A stretch of DNA of 64,000 nucleotides from CAWCBG01 sp963793845 (GTDB lineage: Bacteria; Acidobacteriota; Terriglobia; Terriglobales; Acidobacteriaceae), in the NCBI GenBank assembly GCA_963793845.1, contig CAWCBG010000004.1, positions 462,980 through 526,979 on the forward strand, given 5' to 3'. Position 1 is the first letter of the stretch, and every line of letters begins with the position of its first letter. This document shows positions 9,206 to 18,147 of the stretch, piece by piece. Under the pieces are notes generated by a model. It worked only from the letters and a program-made list of their open reading frames with translations, made no database searches and was not told where the DNA came from. The position numbers and the translations under genes were made by a program.

Positions 9206-10265
9206 CGCCACGCGATTGAACGCCCCCATCAGGCGCACCAGCCTGAGAGGTCTGGCGGTGTTGTGTGCCTCTTTCTGCATGATCACGGCGGCAGCCACCG
9301 TCTTCGCCCAGTCTCTCTCGCAAGCGCAAATTGTGATGCCAGCAGATGGGCCGTCTTCGAATCCCCATAGCCCGGACGGCTCACCGCCCCTTGCCAATGC
9401 AACGCCACAACCAGTGCAACCCAGAGCTGGCCTGGAGAACGAGGCCGGCCAGCCATTGCTCATCGGCGCCGGAGATCTCCTCGAAGTGTCGGTATTTGAC
9501 ACGCCAGAACTCTCCGGCAAGTTCCGCGTGGACGCAGACGGCGAGATCACACTTGCGGTCGGCGGCAGCGTTCACGTGATGGATCTGACGGCCGAGCAGG
9601 CCGGTGCTGCGCTTCAGGCTCGTTTTCGCGAGCGGGACATCCTTCGCGATCCACACGTGACCGTCTTCGTCGCGGAATACGCGACCCAGGGCGTAAGCGT
9701 GATGGGCGAGGTCAAGCAGCCGGGAATCTACCCGTTGCACGGAAGGCATGGTGTGCTGGACTTCATCAGCGTGGCCGGGGGGCTCACGCCTTTCGCCTCC
9801 AAGACGGCGACGCTGGTGCACAGGAATTCGGGCGGACAATCCGTGAGCGTGAATCTCGACGTGTCCGCTCATCAACTCTCGGCCGATGACGTCGAAGTGC
9901 AGCCCGGTGACCGGATCGTGGTCGTCCATGGGGGCGTCGTCTATGTGCTCGGTGACGTTGGCAAGCCCGGCGGCTACCTCATCGAAAATCAGGATAAAAT
10001 CAGTGTCCTGCAAGCCCTGGCGCTGGCGCAGGGGATGAACAAAACCGCGAAGTCCACCGCCAGCCTGATTCGTGTGACAGCCAATGGCCGCGAAGCAGCT
10101 AATCTCCCTCTGAAGAAGATTCTCTCCAACCAAATAACCGACCCCAAATTGCAGGATGGCGACATCCTGTATGTCCCGCTGAGCGGCGCGAAGAACTGGA
10201 CTGACAAGACCATGACCGCCATCCTGCAGATGGCGGTTGGCGTCGTGATCTACGGACGGTATTAG
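9195..10265 (+). CDS. Wza-like outer-membrane polysaccharide export protein
   Basis: The chosen start ATG 9195 overlaps the last codons of the Wzc-like gene and gives 356 residues with a signal sequence ending near AFAQ-type TVFAQ at 35-39. After a proline-rich linker comes a poly-export domain (LLIGAGDLLEVSVFDTPELSG near 91-111) and then SLBB-type repeats (GVSVMGEVKQPGIYPL and GVVYVLGDVGKPGGYL). The end has an amphipathic segment, TDKTMTAILQMAVGVVIYG, that would form the outer-membrane helix barrel. Wza-type proteins form the octameric channel through which capsule or exopolysaccharide leaves the cell. No lipobox cysteine follows the signal peptide, unlike E. coli Wza. The longest frame starts at 9087 inside the preceding gene and is not used. 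Confidence 0.9.
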   Translation: MTVSATRLNAPIRRTSLRGLAVLCASFCMITAAATVFAQSLSQAQIVMPADGPSSNPHSPDGSPPLANATPQPVQPRAGLENEAGQPLLIGAGDLLEVSVFDTPELSGKFRVDADGEITLAVGGSVHVMDLTAEQAGAALQARFRERDILRDPHVTVFVAEYATQGVSVMGEVKQPGIYPLHGRHGVLDFISVAGGLTPFASKTATLVHRNSGGQSVSVNLDVSAHQLSADDVEVQPGDRIVVVHGGVVYVLGDVGKPGGYLIENQDKISVLQALALAQGMNKTAKSTASLIRVTANGREAANLPLKKILSNQITDPKLQDGDILYVPLSGAKNWTDKTMTAILQMAVGVVIYGRY

Positions 10266-10270
10266 CTTTC

Positions 10271-10930
10271 ATGTCTTCGACTCGACAACACTCTGGATTA
10301 TGGGTGGCCTTCTTCGGTACAGATGGCGCCGGAAAGTCCACTATCATTGACGACCTGGAAGTCTCGCTCTCGCCGTTGTACGCGGTGACCTACCGTTACC
10401 ATCTGCGGCCGCACTTCGGAAAGAAGTGGCAACCCTCGCCGCCGGTGACCGACCCTCACGCACGACCACCACGGGGATGGCTGCTATCTGCGATGAAACT
10501 GCTGTATTGGCTTGTGGACTACTGGTTCGGGTACGTTCGCAACATACAGCCTGCGATCAAAGCAGGCGGGCTGGTTCTGTTCGACCGATATTGTCAGGAC
10601 ATCCTGATCGATCCGCGGCGCTACCGGCTGCCGGATTCGGCACTCGGGGTGGCCGGCGCACTTTCGCGCGCGGTGCCAAAACCTGACCTTCTGATTCTCC
10701 TCGACGCTCCGCCTGCGGTCCTGCAACAAAGAAAAGTTGAGGTGACTTACGGCGAATGCGAGCGGCAACGCCAGTCGTATCTTCGCCTGTTCGATTCCTT
10801 ACCCAATGGCGTCGTCGTCGATGCGACGGGAACGCGGGAACAGGTCGCCTCCGCGGTTCGCGACCGGATTATCGCCTTCGCACAAAGCCGCCTATCCGGC
10901 GGAGTTGAGACCGAACTTGTCGCCTTCTGA
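10271..10930 (+). CDS. Thymidylate-kinase-like P-loop protein of the exopolysaccharide operon
   Basis: The 219-residue protein has a clean Walker A, GTDGAGKS at 16-23, a DR-Y motif (VLFDRYCQDILIDPRRYR near 97-114) that resembles the dTMP-binding region, and a lid-like stretch with basic residues (VLQQRKVEVTYGECERQRQSY). This places it in the thymidylate kinase-like NTPase group. It is unlikely to be the housekeeping dTMP kinase, because it sits in a polysaccharide operon five bases after the exporter gene and has an unusual N-terminal half rich in arginine and tryptophan. The true phosphate acceptor is unknown. Its neighbours (an APH-like and a nucleotidyltransferase-like gene) suggest a small phosphoryl-transfer module serving the polymer. 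Confidence 0.75.
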   Translation: MSSTRQHSGLWVAFFGTDGAGKSTIIDDLEVSLSPLYAVTYRYHLRPHFGKKWQPSPPVTDPHARPPRGWLLSAMKLLYWLVDYWFGYVRNIQPAIKAGGLVLFDRYCQDILIDPRRYRLPDSALGVAGALSRAVPKPDLLILLDAPPAVLQQRKVEVTYGECERQRQSYLRLFDSLPNGVVVDATGTREQVASAVRDRIIAFAQSRLSGGVETELVAF

Positions 10931-10931
10931 A

Positions 10932-12066
10932 ATGGCTCAGCAGTTAATGGCTTCCCTTCCGGACAGCAATAAAGCGTCGGCATCATGGCAGAAATTCGTG
11001 GCGCTATCGAGCGCCGGAGAACCACGCTGGTTTGTGCCGGCCGGCAGAGGTTGGTCTGACGACGTGTTGGCAAACTGGTCTCCGTATCGGCTTTCATCGC
11101 GTCTGAAGTGGGCGGCCATTCGAGCGGCGAGCCGCGCAGGGCTACTCTCCAATTTGCCAGGCGCAAGGGCGACAGCCGTCGCTGGGTTGGATGAGATCGA
11201 CTGGAATTCGCTAGGGTGGGAACATCCGGAGCCAGCCGATTCCGCTGGTTTATGTTGGAACTCCGGGCACCACCCGCAAAGCTGTGGTTCACCTCGTTGA
11301 ACCATCGTCGGGCGAGTGCCGTGCCGTGTTAAAGCTGCCGCTCACCGAGGCGGCAAAGGCAGCCATCGTTCGTGAAGCCGATGTCCTGGCGCAGCTCACG
11401 GAAGAACACTACGCTCGCGCTCCACGGTTGCTGTTCGTGGATCGCGATCGCGGCGTCGCAACGCAAACATTCCTTCCGGGAAGATCCGGAGGCCGTGCCT
11501 TCAACACAATTCACCGGGAACTGTTGAACTCTCTGATGCTTCCCGGCGAGTGCACTACTCTGGCCAACGCGCTGATGGATCTGACGCCATCCCTGTCGCG
11601 CGCCCCTGAACACCATCGCGCCGTTATCGATAGATTGCTCCCCCGGCTCGCCGATACAACTCCGCTGCCCGCTTGCTGGCTGCATGGAGACTTCGCACCC
11701 TGGAACATCCGCGAAGCTGTGCACGGTGCGACTGCTTTGCTCGACTGGGAAGATGCCTGCCGAGGAGGCCTGCCTTTGCAGGATGCCTTTCATTTCCTTC
11801 ATATCCAGGACTACCTCTTCGGTAAAGCTCCCCAAACGCACAGCCATTTCGTCGCCCCTATGGCAGCTTCCCTCGGGATCAAGAACCGGCTCTGCTTCAG
11901 ACTCGAGGTGGCCTATCTCCTCACGGCCTACCTCTTGAAGAATGCCCGGCAAGATCAGAAACATGCGAACTTCCTGCTTAGCTCGCTGCGACTCATTTCC
12001 AAAACTGGAACTGAATCGCGGATAGGCGCTGGCCTGCTGTTCAGCGCTTCCCGAAGGTCCTCATGA
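10932..12066 (+). CDS. APH/choline-kinase-like phosphotransferase (frameshifted)
   Basis: The gene begins at ATG 10932, one base after the preceding stop, and its first frame ends at 11300. Homology resumes one base out of step, through PLVYVGTPGTTRKAVVHL, to the stop at 12066. The join lies near 11226-11240 and corresponds to one extra base. The second part holds the aminoglycoside-phosphotransferase catalytic loop HGDFAPWNIR and the metal-binding LLDWEDAC aspartate. Such kinases phosphorylate small hydroxyl compounds such as choline, homoserine, sugars or antibiotics. In this setting a sugar or polymer precursor is more likely than a drug. The last four bases overlap the next gene (ATGA), so the two are translationally coupled. 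The reconstructed length is about 378 residues. Confidence 0.7.
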
Positions 12067-13076
12067 GCTTCGATCTCAATTCAAGCATCTCGTCCACAAC
12101 TGAAACGAACGTCTCTGTAACATCGGCCATGAAGAAGGCCGAACTCTTTGCGACCCTCATCGATGTGCTCAACGCGCATCAAGTCTCATACTGTTTGTTG
12201 AGCGGGTACGATTTCACCCCGGGCCAGCCGCCGTCCGACGTCGACCTGATGGTTCATCCGCGAGATGCGCGCCGCTTGCCGCTGCTTTTGCAAGCTGCCG
12301 CGGAGAAGATGGGTGGCTCACTCATCCAGATCATTCAGCATGAAACGGCAGCGTGGTACACCGTAATTGCAAGACGTGAGCGGTCTGCAATCAGCTTCCT
12401 GAATCCTGACATTGCTCTGGACTACCGCGCCGACAACCGCCTCTGGCTTCGTGCTGCTGCGGTGCTGGCGAACCGCCGCCCGTACCGGAACTTCTTCCTC
12501 CCGGCCGTGGAAGACCAGTTCATTTATTACCTGCTCAAGAAAGTCATCAAGGGTGCTGTCGAGGCGTCGCACGTTGTGCAGCTTCGCAACTTGTATCGCG
12601 CTAACCCCTTTGCCTGCCGGGAAAGAATTCTGCGGTTCTGGGGCGGCAACTCTGCCTGCGGAATTGAAAGGGCGCTGATCCACCTTGATTTGAGCTGGTT
12701 CGTTTCACAATTGCCGGAGCTATTGCAAAAGTTGAGGAAATCAGACCCCGTGGAAACGATCCCCGAGCGCGTGTCCAACCGTTTGCGCGACCTGTGGCGA
12801 ATCGCAAAACGAATTCTTTATCCGACGGGCATGTCGGTGGAGATCAGCGGAGCAGACCAGCAGCAATGTTCGGAAATAGCCGGCGCCTTGCTCGAGGCTC
12901 TGGCGCCGGCGTTCCGGCATGTCTGCAAGTGGGACGAAGATTCGTCGGTCGAAGGGATAAGCAACGAACGCGGCGTAAACAGACGCCGACTCTCGAACAT
13001 ATCGAACGTCATGAGCCCGCGGCGTGAGACTTCGCATGGCGCGAACCAGGTCCACCCTGGTGGTTGCGACACTTGA
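12063..13076 (+). CDS. Nucleotidyltransferase-like protein with degenerate P-loop C-terminal region
   Basis: The 337-residue product starts with a nucleotidyltransferase-fold domain. Residues 41-65 read VSYCLLSGYDF...SDVDLMV, giving the expected S-D-V-D motif (D59, D61), with a further acidic site near ALDYRAD. The C-terminal third, from about 255, resembles the start of a thymidylate-kinase-like P-loop domain (YPTGMSVEISGADQ, then EALAPAFRHVCKW) but has lost the GKS of Walker A. The last 45 residues are poor in order-promoting residues and overlap a frame at 13024-13398 that looks like the missing end of the same domain. The gene could therefore encode a longer nucleotidyltransferase-pseudokinase fusion. 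The start overlaps the preceding stop by four bases. Function unknown; probably sugar or lipid-linked precursor modification. Confidence 0.65.
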   Translation: MSFDLNSSISSTTETNVSVTSAMKKAELFATLIDVLNAHQVSYCLLSGYDFTPGQPPSDVDLMVHPRDARRLPLLLQAAAEKMGGSLIQIIQHETAAWYTVIARRERSAISFLNPDIALDYRADNRLWLRAAAVLANRRPYRNFFLPAVEDQFIYYLLKKVIKGAVEASHVVQLRNLYRANPFACRERILRFWGGNSACGIERALIHLDLSWFVSQLPELLQKLRKSDPVETIPERVSNRLRDLWRIAKRILYPTGMSVEISGADQQQCSEIAGALLEALAPAFRHVCKWDEDSSVEGISNERGVNRRRLSNISNVMSPRRETSHGANQVHPGGCDT

Positions 13077-13398
13077 CCTCGAACGGGACCACAGCCCGGC
13101 TGCGCAATCATCGTTTGGCAACCGGTTTCTGTTCGCCGATCTGTCTTTCTTGTTAACGCCAGCGGAAGGCTTGGTCCGTGATGGGTCGAGGCAGAACCGG
13201 CCCGTCATCGTTTTGAACAGTGACCTGCCATTCAAGCAAGTCGTGCAGGAGGCAGTCGGCGACGTTCTGGCCTGGCTATCGTCAAGGCAGGCATGCCGGC
13301 ATGGGAAGTCCGGAGCTTCGCGAGACGGGCGGGCGAAGGCAGCAAAATCCTTTCTTGATGCCGGGCCCAATACCCTCGGCGCGATGGAGGGAGACTGA
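13024..13398 (+). CDS. Small open frame, possible C-terminal part of the preceding P-loop protein
   Basis: The frame begins at GTG 13024, 53 bases inside the end of the preceding gene, and its stop directly abuts the next ATG at 13399, as expected of a translated gene in a tight operon. The 124 residues include RSTLVVATLDLE and FADLSFLLTPAEGL. I align these loosely with the strand and LLDAP-containing segment of thymidylate-kinase-like proteins, followed by a helix (FKQVVQEAVGDVLAWLSSR) like their C-terminal helix. It may be a separate degenerate subunit or the C-terminus of 12063-13076 shifted by one base; a stop in its own frame at 13012-13014 leaves both open. No independent domain is recognisable. 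Confidence 0.45.
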   Translation: MRLRMARTRSTLVVATLDLERDHSPAAQSSFGNRFLFADLSFLLTPAEGLVRDGSRQNRPVIVLNSDLPFKQVVQEAVGDVLAWLSSRQACRHGKSGASRDGRAKAAKSFLDAGPNTLGAMEGD

Positions 13399-14652
13399 AT
13401 GGCGCGCATCCTCCTGTCGGCGTATGCGTGCGAACCGGACCGAGGCTCGGAGCCAGCCGTGGGCTGGAATTGGGCGGTGCAGGCCAGCCGGTTGGGTCAC
13501 CGGGTATCGGTCCTGACCCGCGCCAACAACCGCGAGATCATCGAAGCGTATGCTCGCTGCCATCGCCTCGATGCCGATTTCCTGTACTACGATCTGCCAG
13601 AGTGGCTGCAACGCTGCAAGCGATCCGCCGGGGAACTGGGAGCGGTGCTCTACTACCTTCTGTGGCAATGGTTCGCCTTCCGCTGGGTTGGCGAAAACAT
13701 GGACACAGCGCAATTCGACCTTGTGCATCACGTGACCTTCGCCTCGGTCCGTTACCCGAGCTTTATGGGCCGCCTCGGCATCCCCTTCTGTTTCGGACCG
13801 GTAGGAGGCGGCGAGACGGTTCCGGCGTCACTCTGTGCCTCTTTCAGACACAAAGCGCGATTGCACGAGTTCATTCGGCGAATCTCGAATCGCTTGGTTG
13901 GTCTGAGTCCGTTGAGTCGAAGCGCTCTCCGGGACGCTTCCAGGATTCTAGTCACTCGCGACACACTGCCGTTGATTCCGCGAGAGTTTCACAAAAAGTG
14001 TCAGGTTCAGCTCGCGATCGGCTCGCCCGAAATGCACTGTGCGCCCGCCGCCAAGGCTCCGAGACGCGTCGGTCAGCCAGTACGGCTTCTCTATGTCGGC
14101 AGGCTCCTCGAATCCAAAGGTGTGGACGTCGCGCTCCATGCGGTGCAGTTGCTGAAGCAGACCTCGCTTGACGCACGTCTCACTATGATCGGAGATGGGG
14201 CAGCTCGACGGTCACTGCTTGAGTTGTGCAGGGCGCTCGATCTCCGTGCTGAGGTCGATTGGCTGGGCTGGCTACCGCCCGCAAGGCTGGATGAACACTA
14301 CGAAGGCGCCGACGCATTTTTATTCCCCGGCATGCGTGACTCCGGAGGCATGGCGGTGCTGGAGGCGTTGTCGCACGGCCTGCCGGTAGTATGCGCCGAC
14401 CTTGGCGGCCCCGCCGTCATCGTCGACAGTTCCTGCGGGCGAGTAGTAACGACATCCGGCATAAGCAAGCTGCAGCTTGCTGAATCTTTCGCCGCGGCGG
14501 TGTGCGAGATCGTCAGCGACGCGGGGCTCTTCGCCCAAATGTCTACCGCAGCCCGCGAGAGAGCCGCTGAATTCGAATTCCGACGTCTGGTTTCTGCCGT
14601 GTATGGACCGGTCGCACCGCCGTCCTCGGGCCGCCAAACCGCCAAACCATGA
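13399..14652 (+). CDS. Glycosyltransferase family 4
   Basis: The 417-residue protein has the GT-B two-domain plan. The N-terminal half begins ARILLSAYACEPDRGSEPAVGWNW, typical of retaining GT4 enzymes that recognise an acceptor next to a GSEP loop. The C-terminal half has LLYVGRLLESKGVDVALHA and the EX7E-type donor site near MRDSGGMAVLEALSHGLPVV. It transfers a sugar from a nucleotide donor to the growing lipid-linked repeat unit on the cytoplasmic face of the membrane. A GGAGGGA ribosome-binding site precedes ATG 13399, and its stop overlaps the next start (ATGA at 14649-14652). Donor and linkage cannot be predicted. Confidence 0.88.
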   Translation: MARILLSAYACEPDRGSEPAVGWNWAVQASRLGHRVSVLTRANNREIIEAYARCHRLDADFLYYDLPEWLQRCKRSAGELGAVLYYLLWQWFAFRWVGENMDTAQFDLVHHVTFASVRYPSFMGRLGIPFCFGPVGGGETVPASLCASFRHKARLHEFIRRISNRLVGLSPLSRSALRDASRILVTRDTLPLIPREFHKKCQVQLAIGSPEMHCAPAAKAPRRVGQPVRLLYVGRLLESKGVDVALHAVQLLKQTSLDARLTMIGDGAARRSLLELCRALDLRAEVDWLGWLPPARLDEHYEGADAFLFPGMRDSGGMAVLEALSHGLPVVCADLGGPAVIVDSSCGRVVTTSGISKLQLAESFAAAVCEIVSDAGLFAQMSTAARERAAEFEFRRLVSAVYGPVAPPSSGRQTAKP

Positions 14653-16007
14653 CTACGTACCTGTGCTCCGCGACGGCCGCGAACAACTCTGCCGCTTATC
14701 AGTTCTTGCAGCGGTCCGCCGAAAACTGGGCCTTGCGCTTGGTTCGGGCCGCCGTCCTCGGCTCGCTCTTCTCCCTGATCTTTCTGCAGGAATACTTCCG
14801 GGCATCGGCGGGGGCAGTCGCAGGATTCCTCTACAGCGTTGCCGCCGGAGGCTTCAGGAATATCGATCTGTTGATCCTGCTCCTCGTCGTACTGCATGCG
14901 GCGGCTCTCGCCTGCTCGCGGGAGAGATGGTTGCTCTATCCGCGGGCCATATTGATTCCGGGCGTGGGTTTCGTGCTAACGATCGTCGGAGCAGCGATCT
15001 ACGGCAGTGCTCGAGGAGGTACGAATCTGTTTTTCGACTGGCGCGCCCTGGCCTTGGGTCTGGGCTTGTACGTTGTATGGGCGTTCTGGATTCAAACCTC
15101 AGCCGACCGGGACATGGCCGTACTCCTGTTCACCGCCGTTGTCGCAATCCGCCTCGGCGCTCTCTACTTCAATTACTTCTCCGGGAACGGCGAGATTCTT
15201 CAGGGGATCACAATCCCGGTCTATGACGGACCCACAATTTCCTGCCTGGTCTTTGCTGCGCTGCTCGGTTTCTCCTATGGCGAATGCGTTGCGCGCAGGC
15301 TGCCGAGGTTTTTTTTGCTGGGGTTGTCGGTACTGGCATGTGTCATGGTGGCTCTCTGTTTCCGGCGCACCTATTGGGTGCAGCTCGCGATCGGCGCGCT
15401 CATTCTGCTTGTGCTCCGCAAGCGTCGCGCCACCCACGGATTGCTTGGTACCTGTGCAGTCATCGGCCTGGCCGCAGTCTTGTTGGGTCCGCAGTTCTAC
15501 ACACGGCTGCAAAGCTTCAATCTCACCCAAAGCGACTCCGAGTTCAGCGGCGGCAACGCCGACCACGTCGACGATCTTCTCGACGCATGGGATCAGGTGC
15601 ACCAGTCACCGGTACTCGGAATTGGTCTGGGCACGCACTATCCGACGTGGCGGATCCGGAGTTGGAAGGGCGAATCGGTGATGGTGCATAACGCAACCCT
15701 TCACGTCTGGCTCAAGTACGGGCTGGCCGGCCTCGTCTTCTACCTCTGGTTTCATTGGGCGCTCTTCCGCTGGATGAGAAAGCGGTCTAAGCACAGTCCC
15801 TATTCGAATGCGGCATTCCCCGCTGCGGCACTGGCTTATCTGCTGGCGCAGTTTGCAACCTCACTCAGCTTCGCTCCCTGGCCTTACTCGGAGCTTCAGA
15901 TGACCACCTTGCTTTCCTTCATCGTCGCGGCCTCCGTCGTTCCCATGCCTTCGCGGCCCGCAAGATTCGTAGGTTATGGCCAGCTCAATCAGGGAGCCCG
16001 GCAGTGA
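14649..16007 (+). CDS. O-antigen ligase/polymerase-like membrane protein (Wzy/WaaL type)
   Basis: The 452-residue protein is strongly hydrophobic, with roughly eleven to twelve membrane segments. A long periplasmic loop before the last helices contains the motif HNATLHVWLKYGLAGLVFYL, the usual place of the functional histidine in O-antigen ligases and polymerases. It also has the segment DDLLDAWDQVHQSPVLGIGLGTHYP, the typical approach to that loop. It would polymerise undecaprenyl-linked repeat units or ligate polymer in the periplasm. It is the only such protein in the operon, and with Wzc and Wza-like proteins it indicates a Wzx/Wzy-type pathway, though no Wzx flippase is visible in the window. 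Both ends overlap neighbouring genes by four bases. Confidence 0.85.
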   Translation: MTTYLCSATAANNSAAYQFLQRSAENWALRLVRAAVLGSLFSLIFLQEYFRASAGAVAGFLYSVAAGGFRNIDLLILLLVVLHAAALACSRERWLLYPRAILIPGVGFVLTIVGAAIYGSARGGTNLFFDWRALALGLGLYVVWAFWIQTSADRDMAVLLFTAVVAIRLGALYFNYFSGNGEILQGITIPVYDGPTISCLVFAALLGFSYGECVARRLPRFFLLGLSVLACVMVALCFRRTYWVQLAIGALILLVLRKRRATHGLLGTCAVIGLAAVLLGPQFYTRLQSFNLTQSDSEFSGGNADHVDDLLDAWDQVHQSPVLGIGLGTHYPTWRIRSWKGESVMVHNATLHVWLKYGLAGLVFYLWFHWALFRWMRKRSKHSPYSNAAFPAAALAYLLAQFATSLSFAPWPYSELQMTTLLSFIVAASVVPMPSRPARFVGYGQLNQGARQ

Positions 16008-16864
16008 ACACTCCCACGTTTTCGATCACCACTCCCTGCTTCAACGGCGGGGCATTTCTGGAAGACGCCATCCAAAGTGTTTGCCGGCAGAAGAACGTGA
16101 ATGTGGAACACATCGTGACTGATGGCGGTTCCACCGACAATACACTGTCTGTACTGCGCTCACACTTTCATCTTCGCTGGATCTCGGAAACAGATCGAGG
16201 CCAATCGGACGCCATCAACAAGGGATTTATGCGCTCCGCGGGCGAGCTACTGGGATGGCTGAATGCCGACGACTACTATCTGCCGGGCGGACTTGAGGCG
16301 ATCGACTACGCGGCGCGGCAACATCCGGAAGCCGATGTGATCTTTGGAGACTGCGTGTTTGTGAATGCCACGGGAGGAATCGTTCGCTCGAAAGTGGAAC
16401 ACGCCTTCGACTGGAACATCTTCCTGCATTTCGGTTGCTATATTCCCTCTACTTCCGCCTTCTTTCGGCGTCGAATCATCGAGGACGGTCATCTTCTCGA
16501 CCCCGAATACCGGGTCTGCATGGACTTCGAGTACTTCGCCCGTCTCGCTGATGCCGGCTACCGGTTTCATTACGTACCACAATTCATTGCGGCCTTCCGC
16601 TGGCACGACGACAACGTCAGCCTGAGCCAGGCAGCTCGGCGCCGGCAGGAGCGATTGCAGGTCCAGCGTCGATTCGGGCTTACGACCTCCGAACGAAAGC
16701 TGGACATTCTATCCGACGTCTATCGCGGAAAACGTCTGCTCCGCAAGCTGCTGAGCGGCAACCTCGCCCGGGAGTGGCGCCTGCGCCGGATGCGAGGGCA
16801 TGACACGCTGTGGACCCAGCGCCGGGAAGGCTTCGACACGTGTACAAACCTCGCGTCCTTGTAA
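16004..16864 (+). CDS. Glycosyltransferase family 2
   Basis: The 286-residue enzyme starts with GTG 16004, overlapping the preceding stop in GTGA. The GT-A fold signature is complete: SITTPCFNGGAFLEDAIQSV at 7-26, the VTDGGSTDNT donor site near 39-48, and the metal-binding GWLNADDYY near 83-91. The conserved block DRGQSDAINKGF marks the WcaA-like sub-group that builds extracellular polysaccharides. It adds one residue of the repeat unit in the cytoplasm. Its 3' end overlaps the next glycosyltransferase by 25 bases if the GTG at 16840 is that gene's start. Confidence 0.9.
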   Translation: MNTPTFSITTPCFNGGAFLEDAIQSVCRQKNVNVEHIVTDGGSTDNTLSVLRSHFHLRWISETDRGQSDAINKGFMRSAGELLGWLNADDYYLPGGLEAIDYAARQHPEADVIFGDCVFVNATGGIVRSKVEHAFDWNIFLHFGCYIPSTSAFFRRRIIEDGHLLDPEYRVCMDFEYFARLADAGYRFHYVPQFIAAFRWHDDNVSLSQAARRRQERLQVQRRFGLTTSERKLDILSDVYRGKRLLRKLLSGNLAREWRLRRMRGHDTLWTQRREGFDTCTNLASL

Positions 16865-18084
16865 TTCACAACCGCTATCAACAGACAGGCGGGGAAGACC
16901 TCGTCGTTGACGCTGAGATCGATCTACTGAGACAGGCCGGTCATGAGGTGATTGAGTTCATCCGCGATAATGCTGCCATTAGAGACTACTCGGCCGTCCG
17001 CAAGGCGTCGCTGCTGTTGACCAGCACTTGGGATCGGCGAACGTACCGTCATCTTCGCCAAGTGATCCGCGAACAGAGGCCTGACATCGCTCACTGCCAC
17101 AACCTTCTGCCCCAGATCAGCCCGGCGGCCTATTATGCGTGCCGCGACTCCGGCATTCCCGTCGTCCAAACCCTGCATAACTACAGGATGCTTTGTCCGG
17201 CAGGCACGCTGTTCAGAAACAACCAGCCGTGTGTGAGTTGCGTGAGCGCCCTGGCGACAGGTGTATTGCGCGGATGCTACCGCGGTTCGCGATCTGAATC
17301 AGCGGCAGTGGCGACGATGCTCGGCCTTCATCGCCAACTCGGCACCTGGAAGAACCTGATCGACGCCTACATCGCGGTATCCCACTTTTCGCGCGACTTG
17401 ATCGTCGCGGCCACACAGCTGCCAAAAGAGAAAGTTCACGTGAAATCCAACTTCATGGCTTGCGACCCTGGTCCGCGTACTCATCGTGGCAACTATGCCT
17501 TGTTCGTCGGCAGATTGAGCCCGGAAAAGGGCTTGCTTGAATTGCTTTCAACATGGAGAGGTCTCGAACATATCCCACTGCGAGTTGTAGGTGGGGGACC
17601 TGACTACCCGGCAGCTTTGGCGATCGCCCGCGACGCGGCCATGGGCCGGATGGTTTTGAGCGGGCTATTGAGCCCAGCCGAGACTCTGGAGGAAATCCGA
17701 GGCGCCCGTTTTCTTATCTTCCCCAGCCGCTGGTACGAGCCTTTCGGGATGGCGCTGCTGGAAGCTGCCGCTTGCGGCGTGCCGGCGATCGCCTCCCGGA
17801 TTGGCGGCATCCCCGAGTTGGTCCGCGACGGCGTTACCGGCCTGCTCTTTGACCCGGAAGACCCGCAAGACTTGACAGCCAAAGCAAGCTGGGCCTGGGA
17901 ACATCCCGACGAGCTTAGCGCAATGGGACTGGCAGCTCGTGCGATGTACCTGGAGCATTACACCGCCGAGAAAAACTATGCCCGGCTCATGCAGGTGTAT
18001 GACTCGGTCCTCAGCTCGAACCCCAATTGCAATGCAGGCCGGAAAGCCTCTTCCACCTCGGAACTTGTTTCGCTAGTCAATTGA
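16840..18084 (+). CDS. Glycosyltransferase family 4
   Basis: The chosen start is GTG 16840 (V/M-YKPRVLVIHNRYQQTGGED), preceded by GGGAAGG. A GTG at 16810 in the same frame would add ten residues without homology. The 414-residue protein has an N-terminal domain with TGGEDLVVDAEIDLLRQAGHEV and QTLHNYRMLCPAGTLFRN. This is a pattern seen in GT4 enzymes of polysaccharide clusters. The C-terminal donor domain carries LFVGRLSPEKGLLELL and the EX7E-like site PSRWYEPFGMALLEAAACGVP. It is the last of the core glycosyltransferases before the epimerase gene and is followed by a small GCGGC-TTC-GCCGC hairpin at about 18090-18103 without a T-tract, which may slow but not end transcription. Confidence 0.88.
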   Translation: MYKPRVLVIHNRYQQTGGEDLVVDAEIDLLRQAGHEVIEFIRDNAAIRDYSAVRKASLLLTSTWDRRTYRHLRQVIREQRPDIAHCHNLLPQISPAAYYACRDSGIPVVQTLHNYRMLCPAGTLFRNNQPCVSCVSALATGVLRGCYRGSRSESAAVATMLGLHRQLGTWKNLIDAYIAVSHFSRDLIVAATQLPKEKVHVKSNFMACDPGPRTHRGNYALFVGRLSPEKGLLELLSTWRGLEHIPLRVVGGGPDYPAALAIARDAAMGRMVLSGLLSPAETLEEIRGARFLIFPSRWYEPFGMALLEAAACGVPAIASRIGGIPELVRDGVTGLLFDPEDPQDLTAKASWAWEHPDELSAMGLAARAMYLEHYTAEKNYARLMQVYDSVLSSNPNCNAGRKASSTSELVSLVN

Positions 18085-18147
18085 CAAACGGCGGCTTCGC
18101 CGCACCGATCCCACGACTTATCTGAAGCCATTAAAAAAGGAACTCCA

